From positions 10,682,001-10,746,000 of the forward strand of contig NC_060246.1 in NCBI RefSeq assembly GCF_921293095.1: a DNA stretch of 64,000 nt, read 5' to 3'. A model generated the notes under the pieces. That model made no database searches and was not told where the DNA came from. It saw only the letters and a list, made by a program, of their open reading frames with translations. Position numbers and translations under genes: made by a program. The stretch comes from Ischnura elegans (taxonomy: Eukaryota > Arthropoda > Insecta > Odonata > Coenagrionidae). Numbering within the stretch: the first letter of the stretch is position 1; every line of letters starts with the position of its first letter. This document shows, one piece after another, positions 10,703 through 21,134 of the stretch.

Positions 10703-13700
10703 GTATAGTAGTGCTCTTAATAGTTGTTAGGGAAAACCCTTGGGTCTATTACTGACGTCTATATCGTTTCGATACCATGGTCTATAATTTTATTTTATCG
10801 ATACCTCTGTTATTAACTGTGTCTAGGTTCGCTTATGCCATAATTAATTCTGTTTAAATTTAGTTAACAATCGTAGTTAGTGGATTGACTCACAAACTTG
10901 GTCCTAACCTCGTACCAAGTTCACAAGAGTATTCTGTCTAAGGCCCACCTTAGCTCTCTTGTCCAGCTACCCTCTTTTACAGTTTGAAATGCCCTTGTAT
11001 CATCATAATGAACCGAATCTTATCTATTTGTAAGCTTTAATGTCCATTTTTTTAGCATGGGAGTAGAAGTTACTGTGTAAGTATGTAACAGCCTTTTCCA
11101 TACGGAAACTATTTGTGGCCTTTACACAATTTTATAGATTTCACATTTGCTGCCGTAGTGCAAGTTTTAGGGATCTTTTCGATGGAAAATGAAATTAGTT
11201 ATCAGTCCCATTCATTTTCATAATCTAATTGAGTTCCCACCGTCAAATATTTTAGGTTATCCCACCAGGATAATTTGAAATATTGGGCACCAAGCATATC
11301 TCAAAATAAATAGAAAACGGCTTTCCAGAATTTTTTTCCATTTATATATGCATTAACAGTGGTGAACAAATGGTTGTTGAAAATAATTTAATTAAGTTCA
11401 TTAAGATCACGGCAGTCCATATCCTTCCAATACCTCTTTCGATCAAATAGCTGGACACAAAGTCAATCTGTCATGACTGTTGTTAAAATTCAAGAGTCCA
11501 GTGGGAAATCAGTGTAAAGCCGAAATATAAATTTGGGCTAAAAATAACTCCTGCATCCATTAGAGTTGAGTATACAAACTTCATGAAGTAACTGACAAAA
11601 TCATTCTATGTTGATGGTATGTGGTGCAATCGGCAATTTTAATTTTTGAGCGAACACTTTAATAAAGTATGGAAACCGATTTCATCTTTGGTAAAAATGC
11701 ACCGATTGAATTTTTTTCTGTTGGTCAATACTCGTCAATATGCGGAAATATTTTCCAATTGCTTTGATTCTTTGAGCATTTGACTGTTTGAGGGAACAGT
11801 GAATTCAATTCACTAAATGATGTAAATTATTGATGTTATCTAATAAATTTTGAAGCATGTTGAAATTTACTATGAAGGTGTACTGTTAAAGATTTGTATT
11901 TTTACCTACAAAAAATTCCTGAACCTGGATAGTAAGTACTCTATGTCGAATCTTAGGACTAGTCTGGATATGAAATGAATGGTGTGACCTATATATTTGG
12001 AACACCTCTCGATGATGTATCAAAAGTAAGGATGAGTTGATTCCACTTTTTATCGATTCTCAAGTTGATTGTTTCTTATTCTTACTAACAGCTGGAATAT
12101 TGATTTATCCGCAGTGTTGCTGTCATTAAAATTTATGAATTGAATGGAATAAAATAAGAAAGATAATATAGTCACTCAAAAAGTATATTAATTAAAGATC
12201 ACAAAATAGTATTTTAGTAATAAATATATCATAGCCTCAGCTCAAATGAAATAATAAACTCCTTAACTGTTTCAGACATGAATTGTTAACTTGCGATTGC
12301 AATCAATGCACAATGATCTATGTAATTAAATTAGGTGACTCTATCCAGCATACTTTTGCCATTATGATGTATAACAGAAAATATTATACATTAAGTTAGC
12401 AAATGTAACTACCAAAGTAATTTGCTTAAGGATGTACACCAATGTGCGCTATAGAAAAATACACATACATTTAAAACATAAAACAAATGAGTGTTAAAAT
12501 TAGATGACTATGTTCAGCAAAAAAATCAATCAAAAAAAGCAATCTATTCAAAAATTTCAACAGTGGAGTCATAATGTTGACGTACTCCATAGTCAATAAT
12601 TCAAATGCATCTTTTTGGTTCTTCCAGAGTTTCAAAGTAAAATTCACATTAAAATGCTGCTCCAACCTTTTATCCACACCAGACTTGGCAGGCAAATGTT
12701 TAACACACTTAAAGTGAAGCACCACACACATTCACTCACTGTATTGGTCATCTTGAAACTAATTGTTTTGTTGAATATTTAGTTACATCTAGGTGATTGA
12801 TGAATTTTCCCTTTCATATCCGAGAATAGTCACTGATTTGGATAATCGTTTTCAAGTAATAATTCACTACCTATTTAGTTGATATTGGAGTTGTAGGTAA
12901 ACCCCATGATCAACATTGAAGATCTGGTGAAATATGCTTTTACATCACTCTTATAAGGTGAAGCCGGAAGATTCCGTTTTTACTGTCATTGCTCAATGAT
13001 TTTCTGTTGTGTCAAAGTTGTTGGTTTTAAATTTTGATGCCATTAAAGTTTAGAGTATCAAGAATTAGTTTTTCCCTTGTCAATTTAAGTATGTAGGTAC
13101 TTAAAACTGGGCACCTTACCATTGTTAGAAAGATTTCTACCGTTGCTCAGTCATGCAATTGTTTGACAACATTATGGAAATTATTCACATTCTTTATCAG
13201 TGAGTGTGCATTGACTAAAACTGTTCAAAATATGCAATGAATGATCACTATCCTTCATCAAAAGGAGCTTGCATGAGTGGAGAGCTTAATATTTCCCTTA
13301 AAGGTTTGCAACTGGTAGTTATACTCTCACACTTTCAGATCAATTGAGTTAATGTACAGGTTTTCCTGGCACTTAGCTCAAATGGAAGAGGCTAACCCCT
13401 GTTCGCAACCTCAGGACACCAAAGGCGACATTCTTTGGTGACCATACTGACATCTTCAGGTCTTTGAATCTGAATCAGGATCAGAAGGAAAAATCTTGAC
13501 TGGAGAAATGCTCAGGAGCATACTTGGGGTCCCATCAGATTTCTTCAATTCTTAATCCCCTCAAAAAATGTCCCAATGGGAGTCCATTGCGGCTCTTATA
13601 TTAGTGAGTCTTCAATCAGCATGGTTGCGTTGTTCATCCTGTGAAAATGCAACCCACATATGAAATTTGTGTCATATGTATAAGTATTCCAAGTTCTTAA

Positions 13701-14028
13701 GTGTTTGAATCAGTCCAATCGATTATGTTATGTAAACGATTAACTTTATTTCAAAAGTGGAATTTATACCTGAAAGTGCAGGCTGAAATTCCACTTTTCA
13801 AATATAGTGCAAAGTGAAGTGAACTTTTGAAGACAGCCATTCATTTGTGGGATGGAAAGGACGCTATGGTAAAATTGATCTTATAGTTTTCTGTTTCGTG
13901 ATTGTATTGTGTCTTGCTATTTTCAGTTTGATCGAATCATGAGGATGAGATATGAGCGTCACTTGCAGTACCTCAAGAAGGAGCGGCCAGAACATTACGA
14001 GCCAGCCCCAAGAATTGATAGCTACTAG
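10505..14028 (+). CDS. NDUFS5: NADH dehydrogenase (complex I) subunit NDUFS5, 15 kDa
   Basis: The coding sequence joins 10505-10702 and 13927-14028, giving 99 residues. The family forms a small accessory subunit of respiratory complex I on the intermembrane-space side. It carries a twin Cx9C (CHCH) fold oxidised by the MIA40 relay. Visible here are C27/C37 and C50/C60, each with exactly nine residues between, plus C17 ten residues before C27. The C-terminal exon reads FDRIMRMRYERHLQ, then KKERPEHYEPAPRIDSY, the charged tail and APPRID-type end of insect ND-15. I chose the ATG at 10505 because it gives the family length; human NDUFS5 has 106 residues. The single coding intron (10703-13926, GT..AG, phase 0) follows codon 66. 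A polyadenylation signal lies at 14115. Confidence 0.93.
10703..13926 (+). other. NDUFS5: NDUFS5 intron
   Basis: A 3.2 kb intron bounded by GTATAG and TTTTCAG. It contains an 86-codon minus-strand open frame (12471-12731) with no recognisable family. I saw no transposon ends in it. Confidence 0.85.
13927..14028 (+). CDS. NDUFS5: NDUFS5 coding exon 2 (residues 67-99)
   Basis: The acceptor TTTTCAG is followed by FDRIMRMRYERH and the stop TAG at 14026. Length is 102 bp including the stop, phase 0. Confidence 0.93.
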   Translation, partial: FDRIMRMRYERHLQYLKKERPEHYEPAPRIDSY

Positions 14029-14114
14029 AGACTTCCTTGCTTGTGAATTCTATTATGTGGTTACTTCTTACAAATGTAAATTGAGAATTAGTCAGTTGTG
14101 ACATAGGTGTTATT

Positions 14115-14120
14115 AATAAA
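14115..14120 (+). terminator. Polyadenylation signal of NDUFS5
   Basis: A canonical AATAAA lies 87 bases after the stop codon. A T-rich stretch about 25-35 bases further on (TATTTTTATTG near 14140) fits a downstream element. Confidence 0.75.
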
Positions 14121-14144
14121 GGTATTTCGTATGCCATGAAATAT

Positions 14145-15860
14145 TTTTATTGAATGTGCTTGCAGCGAGGCTAGAGAAGATAAACGCCCACATCTCCCAC
14201 CCTTGTTAGTTTTTCCTTTGTTATCATGATTATTTCAGCATGTGACAGACAACTGTAACAGCTTTTAATTAGTTTTTAAAATTATTCGCTTGAAAAAATA
14301 TTATTTTCCTCGAAGACATTTGCGATTTTTGCTTCTAGGGGGGAGCAGCTGCCCCTCGCTGGGAATGCCCATGTTGTCAATGTTCTCCGTCTTTGTCAAT
14401 GAGTAGGACAGGTTGGTTCCATTATTTTGTCAGTTCATTTTTAGTTTCTAGTATCAATTATCAGTGACAGTTCTTGTTCTGATTTTTAATCAAGGGTTTA
14501 ATTTTCCTGAAGAAATATATATAAATTCCAACCCAAACATTGTAGAGCATGCTGTCTCCGCCGAAAATGATTACAATGTATCACTTTATTCGGTTCGTGT
14601 GCTTACAGACAGCATTTGTACCAGCAGTTGACTGTGGCAGGATAGGTACTCTTACTCACTCTGTTCGAGGTTGCAAAAGAGAAACAATGGCGAAGTGTCT
14701 TCAGCAAACACGATTTTTTTCCTTTTTATTTTTTATACTCGCTACACATTTAATCTAATCCTTATAATGAATGTTGCCAACTTTGGTTTCTTTTGCTAGT
14801 ATTGTGATATCTTTGGTATAAGACAATTTGAATTTATTTTTGGGTGATCCCATAAGGGCATAGTAGCTGGGGGTGTCTTCTTTTGCGGATGTTCATATGG
14901 CTACAAACGTCAATATTGGGTCTGTTTTCAAATAATTTTTCATTTTTTCCGTATTTCATCTGATTTTAACGACTTATTTTTGCTTTATTTTTTGTAATAT
15001 TTCCATTAATTTTTAGTAAAAAAAACACACTTTATACTATTCAACACTTATATTCATGGTGCGTGCATTTTACTGTGCTCAACTATCTAGTATGAAGAAT
15101 GTTAGGGTTATTTTCTACCACTGCGGTATACATACCCAACAATCAGGGGCATGGTGTAAGGGGAAAGGATGTTTGACAAACACAATGATGAAGCTCATGG
15201 TGAAGCGCTTTGTGCTGCTTATAAAACTTTGAAACTATAAAAAGTAGATTTGTTAGCATTCAAAATATACACATGTAGGTATATTTGTTTCTGCAATGTA
15301 GTGAAGGCTGAAATAATCGATCGTATTGTGACGATAGCATTTCTTTTTCAATTACTATGTCTTTCGTTACATTTTCTACCTAATTTAATCGATGGAATAT
15401 GAAAAATGATAGTAAGTAGAATTTGGCATTCAAACATTTACCACGGTCCTCGGTAGCAAACATAAATCGGCTATTCTAATTCCTTTAAGTTGTTATAGAA
15501 GTGAATGAAAAAATCGGAAAGGGCCAAAAGAAAAATTATGACTCGACAACAGGCTCAAAACAAGACTAGCAATAGTAATATCTAAAATAATTGTATACAA
15601 TATTGTGTATTATATTTATGATGTATACAATATATTGTAAAACATGACTAGGTAATTGTGTATATCCAGGAAAAACTTGGAATACTATTCAGTGGTGACT
15701 GTCTTGTCATCTTGCCATGGTGTACACCCTCTCACAAAGGTCATGAATTACCTCAAAAATAGTACAAGTTAGGCAGCCAGCAGTGTTCTCTAACTGCAAT
15801 ATATATAATCATCCGGTATCCGGGAGCTTTAACCATCGGGCCATCACGACAACCAACGTG
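14145..15860. other. Intergenic, no feature recognised
   Basis: AT-rich sequence. A 69-codon open frame at 14549-14758 has no family resemblance. Confidence 0.4.
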
Positions 15861-15869
15861 TGGAACCAT

Positions 15870-17065
15870 CGGTTTTAAAGGGTGCCCAAGTCAGTTATGC
15901 AGTTCATATTGTTGAATGTTTGACATCCGAGGGTCATAATGGGGGTCAAAGGTCACAGAGGTATGTTTTAAAATATCAGGGAAACTAACATCCCCCATAT
16001 CTCTCCCAAGAGGGCAGGTGAGGCCTGAGGCCTGTCGGAAAAGACAATGCGAGGAAATGGAAAATTTTCAGAAGGAAGGAGAGGTAGGTGCATTGCATAT
16101 GTCCTTCGGAGGTCAATAATTGACGTTATGTTTAATGCTGTCTTGGGCAACCTTAAAAACCTTTTGGTTGGCGGGTTGATTGTCTAGATATTTCTGCGCT
16201 CACCTCTGTGAACTTTGACCATCTTATGACCTCAGGAGGTTAACAATTTAACAAAATGGATATGTGTACTACGCCACTCACTTGGTCGCCCTTTAAAGCC
16301 TTTTGGAGGGGATGTTAGTTTCATATTTTAGTTAACACTTTTTTAGGTTTTTTCATGGGAATAACATCGTAACCCTTAACTTGAGTGTTACAATTGGAGG
16401 TCAAATGAATGAAAAGGGGCATTGCCATTTGCGTGGACATCTTTAAAACCAATGGGATTAGAACATAGTTATCATGACAGTCCTCTGTGGCATTTGACCT
16501 CCTTACAACTTTCTATGAAGAGAGGAGGCAGTGGAAGAATGTGGACACAGAGCTGTGCCAAAGGATGTTTAGGGAAATAAATAATCAACTACAGCATGAA
16601 ACTAAGAGGGCAAGGGAGGCTTGTTGGAAAAGACCTTTGACACTTACTACGCCACTCACTTGGTCACCCTTCAAAACCTTTGGTTGGGGTCATTAGTTTC
16701 TCTGATATTTCAAAACATACCTCTATGACCTTTGATCCCAATTATGACCTTAAGAGGTCAAAAAATCGACAATATGGATCTATGAACTGAAAAAATTACT
16801 TGGGAACCATTTACAACCTTGGTTGTAAATGGTTCTCAAGTTGGTTGTAAATGGTTCCAATGGTTCCCATTCACAAGTTGGTTGTCGTGAAGGACCGATG
16901 GTTAACTCTGACCTAAGACCCCCTTTATATGACCTAGGAGGTCAAAAAATAAACAACACGGATCCATGAACTGCAAAACTGACGTGGGCACCCTTTAAAA
17001 GCTATGGTTTCACATGTTGGTTGTCATGGTGACCTTTAACTCTATGACCTTTGACCCCAATTATG
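15870..17065. repeat. Cluster of degenerate repeat units in both orientations
   Basis: Variants of one unit recur. It has a core of GGTTTTAAAGGGTGCCCAAGT, a GACCT..GAGGTCA palindromic block, then GGGGTCAAAGGTCACAGAGG and GAAACTAACA. One plus-oriented unit starts near 15870. Inverted ones run through 16160-16330, 16640-16830 and 16880-17065. Spacing is roughly 150-200 bp with much divergence. Related blocks lie at 9370-9730. It looks like an old dispersed element that has multiplied locally rather than a clean satellite. Confidence 0.55.
16804..16835. repeat. 15-bp perfect inverted repeat with 2-base spacer
   Basis: GAACCATTTACAACC (16804-16818) and its reverse complement (16821-16835) are separated by TT. 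A further copy of the right half follows from 16841. It lies inside the degenerate repeat cluster. Confidence 0.8.
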
Positions 17066-17202
17066 ACTTATGAAATATACTCCAGTAAGCCTTTAGGGAA
17101 GAGATTGCATAAGTGTTCTTGTAACAAAAATGTACCTTTCTCAAACCTGGTGGTTGCAACCATGTGTTTGACATCACTATCGAGTGCAACCAATCATAGA
17201 CA

Positions 17203-17290
17203 GTGGCGCAGCGAGGGTGGGGTTTTGGGGGAAAGAAAAGAAATGCGGGGCAACCCGCATTTCTTTTCTTTCGCTGCTAAAATTCTTCGT
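17203..17290 (+). mobile_element. Truncated hAT-like end with 19-bp hairpin
   Basis: CAGTGGCGCAGCGAGGGTGG at 17203 has the form of a hAT terminal repeat. It is followed by a perfect 19-bp inverted repeat (17231-17249 and 17254-17272, loop GCAA). The opposite end of the element was not found, so it may be truncated. Confidence 0.5.
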
Positions 17291-17299
17291 AATCTTATG

Positions 17300-18620
17300 T
17301 GAAAATATAATAATTTTTTGAAGTTTGAATTTTGGTAATTGAAATTTATTTGCTTTTAGTGCATTGTATATGGAATGAGCAAGGGATTACCTAATAGTTA
17401 TCGGTATTATATTTATAAATATATTTATTTTATCTATAACATATCTTTGACTCCTCTCTTTTTTGCAACGTTTTTTGTCTAGTTCTATTTCAAATTGATA
17501 ATAGGGTTATGTTTTCTACCCTGGCTCAATGGTCGTTTTTATAAATTTTTAACAGAATGAATAGTACTGCTGACAAAATGTTTACGATTCTTTTACTGTT
17601 GTAACTCGGCTGTCGGAAATGTCTTTTGTATTTGATGACTGGTATTTCAATTCCTTCACAGTAGGACGTGTTGTTACTTATATTTTCGGTATTTAGTTCC
17701 AAAGGGCCATTTGCTGCGTGGGCTTTCCTCCCGACATTCATAAGCTTGCAGTTTTCCCGAGGATCCTACTTCCCTCCCTGGTCATTATATTTTTATGGGT
17801 AGGTGTGTTATTGTCCTCTCTCCACAGAAGCGCTTTCCCCTGATCCCTTCTCGTTCACCCATCAGCATTCCTACCTGCTCCCAATCCCGGCCTACCCCTA
17901 TAGTTCCTTGTTTCAGGGCTTACCATGGGAAATTCAAAAATATTTCCAATTTTATGTTTTCCGAGGTCAATACACTTGCATCACATTTTTCCTCTTCCCA
18001 TCCACATGGCATTTTTATTTATTTATATCCCAATTTGGGAGTTTGAGCATTAAAAAGTTTTAAATTTTGAGACAAATAAATATTCGCCATCCTTATATTA
18101 CCTTACTTTTCTAAAAGGAGCTGGTTGCAATGATCAACTCCACCCATGAATTTATTATAAGCAAGCACGGCCTCTGGTTTCTCCTTGCCTTGTCTGGTGG
18201 TTGCCACTAGGTCACTTCCAAATTTCGAAGAGATCTTTGATATGTCCCGCTTGTTTTTCCAGTGGAAAACACATATTCCCTCCTCACTCCACCGAGAACA
18301 AACCTCTCCTTTCGGTAATTTGTGACCAAATATGTATCTCTTTTGGTTTGTCCCTCCTATTTGGTCTCAATGTACCTGTACAATAAATTTTTTGACAAAG
18401 AAGGTCCTTATCAATGCAATGTTGTTGTAATAATTGTTCATGAAAACACTGTGGCCACGATTTTCAAAATTTTCTGACAGTTGTTTTACGACTTTATAGC
18501 CCGTCCACCCAATTCATTGTCCCCGGAGCCTGTATAAATTAGCAATCGGTGGACTAAGCCAGGCAGCTCACAAAGCGTGTACATCTTCACACCATGCTTG
18601 TGCTTCTTTCTCTGCATGTA
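17300..18620. other. Intergenic, no feature recognised
   Basis: Open frames at 17795-18063 overlap in different frames and look like chance in pyrimidine-rich sequence. No gene is supported. Confidence 0.4.
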
Positions 18621-18623
18621 TTG

Positions 18624-18882
18624 CAGTAGCGGATACAGAAAAAATTCAAAGAGGGGGGCACAATAGTTACCTTGAGATACCTTTACTTTTATCGTAATAA
18701 AAAATAATCAAGTCATAAGCAAAGTTTAAGAAGCTTTAATTGAAGCGATTATGTAAAAGTACAAGACAATGTCATCTTATGGTAAAGAAAGTTAAAATTG
18801 TAGTTCTGCAATGTTTGGCAATACGGGCAGCCCCACAAGGGGGGGGGGGCACACCCTGCGCCCCCATCTGCTACCGCTACTG
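18624..18882. mobile_element. hAT-like MITE
   Basis: The ends are CAGTAGCGGATACAGA (left) and, read inward from the right, CAGTAGCGGTAGCAGA. The flanking eight bases are atgtattg (18616-18623) and atgtaatg (18883-18890), matching 7 of 8, as expected for a slightly aged hAT target duplication. The element is 259 bp and non-coding, with a G run before its right end. Confidence 0.75.
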
Positions 18883-19498
18883 ATGTAATGCCGAAAAATT
18901 AGACGGCCTCTCCACAATACCATCGACTCATCTATACTAAGTTCCCATCCCGGCGAGACAGCAGTTTCCATCGTCTCCTTGAAACTGATTAAAAGAGGTC
19001 TTATTTTATAAAGATAATCAGTAAGTGCCGCGGCTGTATGTCGCTGTAAAGCATCTCTACCTTTGCAAGCCGGCGCGCCGGTTCCTTTTCATTTCGATTT
19101 ATTGCAAAATGTAATACTCGTTAAATCCCGAGAAAACGATCCCTTGCCACAGATTCTCGAAATATTGGTATACTGAAAATCTTAGTGGCTTTTACAATAT
19201 AGCCACAATAAAATATTTTTGAACTATGGTTTTTCAGAACAAAAGAAAAAATTCTTCAAGAAAACGTCAATTCTAACAAGAAAAGACTAAAGCACTTTCA
19301 AATAAAAACATATTCACCTAAAGTCTCGTAAAAAAACACAACAAAATTCAAAAATCCGTAGAAAAAAGAAAAATTGGCGTAAACAGAAACGGAGCACACT
19401 AGACAGAAGCTTGGAACCAACTGAAGAGCGGCGTAGTTGCGGCAAACCGAAGGGGCAGAGCATGGTACCGATATGACGCATGAGAAAGGACCCAAGGC

Positions 19499-19644
19499 CG
19501 TGTCATTCATGAAAGACATCTGCACGGGTGGAAAGTCGCGGATGTCATTCATGAATGACATCCGCATTGAATGGGTAAAGCAATTGTTCAAAATGGAAAA
19601 ACAAAATAAAACTCCAAAAATATACTCTGCTGTTAAAGGGTTAA
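19499..19644. mobile_element. Decayed piggyBac-like MITE end
   Basis: A perfect 28-bp palindrome (19538-19565) with a damaged copy just upstream (19499-19525) is followed by CATCCGCATTGAATGGGTAA. That run resembles the right terminus of the piggyBac-like element at 34373-37139 (CATCCGCACTCAAAGGGTTAA in pattern). A second AAAGGGTTAA stands at 19635-19644. The left end was not found. Confidence 0.4.
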
Positions 19645-19924
19645 ATGGCACACACAATAATCTCACAAATACATAATTTAATCAATTACACTATTCAAAG
19701 TAATGCTGAATTAGAGTTTTCAAATAGAGTTTTGTACAAACTGTTTTGGCATCGATTTGGTGCTTTTGCTTTGGTTCCCGTTCCGACTCAAAGCTCAGAA
19801 ACTGGTGGAACTGAGAACTGAAGAACCAAACAGATTTTTAATACAGGATCTGTCCAAGAAGTAAGTTGAATAAGTTCAGGAAAGAAATATTAATTGATGA
19901 TATTTAGACAAGAGACTAAAATTC

Positions 19925-20430
19925 TTTAAATTAGGCCCCCTCCGCATTGGAACACAGGCGCCAGCATTTTTTCCAGTGGCAGAACATACCCTGGAAGACA
20001 TCGACGGGGACTTCCTTCAATCACCTTGTTGTCTCTTCCATGACGGCTTCTAAGTCCCGAAATAGTGGCCCTTGAGTACCTTCTTGATCTTCGAGAATGA
20101 ATGAGAAGAAGTCTGAGGGTGCCTATTCGGGGCTGAGGGCAGCTGGGATACTGTTGCCACACGGCATTTTGCTAGACAATCCATGACAATGAAGGCACTG
20201 TGCGATTGTATGTTGTTATGGTGAAGACGCCAGGTGTCAGCTATCTCCTTCCTGATGCGTTTCACTCTGCTTTGGAGTCTTTTTAGGGATTGCAGGTAAA
20301 ACTGACTTCACAATTTGGCTTCGTGGCACAAACTCGAGACTGAGATCAGAGTGGATGATGCTATTGTTGTTGAAAAAAACTACGAGCATGGCTTTAACGG
20401 TGTGGGATTATTCAACTTACCGTTTAGACA
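19925..20430 (-). pseudogene. Dead mariner transposase
   Basis: On the minus strand, blocks of a mariner-type DDE transposase follow in order but in shifting frames. AMLVVFFNNNSIIHSD and EFVPRSQ match the first catalytic block. RKEIADTWRLHHNNIQSH with FIVMDCLAK matches the second. KIKKVLKGHYFGT follows, then a terminal FQGMFCHWKKCWR / AEGA block at about 19930-19990. The acidic residue expected in each of the three catalytic blocks reads as asparagine. Frameshifts and a stop add to this. Sequence reading CAGGGTCTGTCTAAACGG on the minus strand near 20420 may be the element's 5' terminus. Confidence 0.75.
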
Positions 20431-20826
20431 GACCCTGTATAAATGGGTAATCAAATTTACAGTGAAAAACATAAAATAAAATAATATTTCAATCTAATTT
20501 TGTTGATCCAAGTGCTGGCCGAGACAGTCTACTGAGGCGGCTGACGAACGCAGAGCCAGTGCGTCATTGCCTGCCGAGCCTATAAGAGGACGTGCACCAA
20601 CATGACTGAGGCAGTCTACTGGCACAACGCAACGGCTTCCCTCGACGTAACTTTGAGAGAATAAATTGTTAAACACGGAGATAGTGTCTTTATCATTAAA
20701 AGAGCGTTCCATGGTGGCAGTGGTAGGATCCACATGATGGAAGGAAACAGCACGTTCGTGCTAATAGCGGCTGTGATGGCGCCCTCCCAATTTTCGTTCA
20801 TGGTGGAGGATTAGCTGCGATGGTGC

Positions 20827-21130
20827 CAGTGGTGCAGCGAGGGGGGTTTTTGGGGGATAAACCCCCCCCCCCCCAGAGCTTAAAAAAAATGTTAAGTTCA
20901 ATCTATTTTACTTAATTAGATTGATATTACGAATAGAATAGCATAATGATTAGTAAAAAATCCCTCAGAAAGCCGTAAAACTCACCATTTTGAACCATTT
21001 TTCTTTAAAATTCCACAATTTATTAATCTTGCACCTACCGCTTATCCTGTTGGGTATACCATACCCCCTCACACTCCGGTATTAGTTGCACCTAAACCTC
21101 CCCCAGCCTTAATTCCCAGCTGCGCCTCTG
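20827..21130. mobile_element. hAT-like MITE next to Gypsy gag
   Basis: The left end CAGTGGTGCAGCGAGGGGGG and the right end, read inward as CAGAGGCGCAGCTGGG, form an imperfect terminal inverted repeat of the hAT type. Flanks are gatggtgc and atgggtgc, which match if one base is shifted. Long G and C runs lie near the left end. A Gypsy gag fragment begins a few bases past the right end. Confidence 0.6.
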
Positions 21131-21134
21131 ATGG

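Noticed and set aside
12471-12731. 86-codon minus-strand frame in the NDUFS5 intron
   Set aside because: No family resemblance and no transcript signals; probably chance in AT-rich sequence.
17795-18063. Overlapping plus-strand frames in pyrimidine-rich sequence
   Set aside because: No domain, poor codon pattern, and both frames open equally, as expected by composition.
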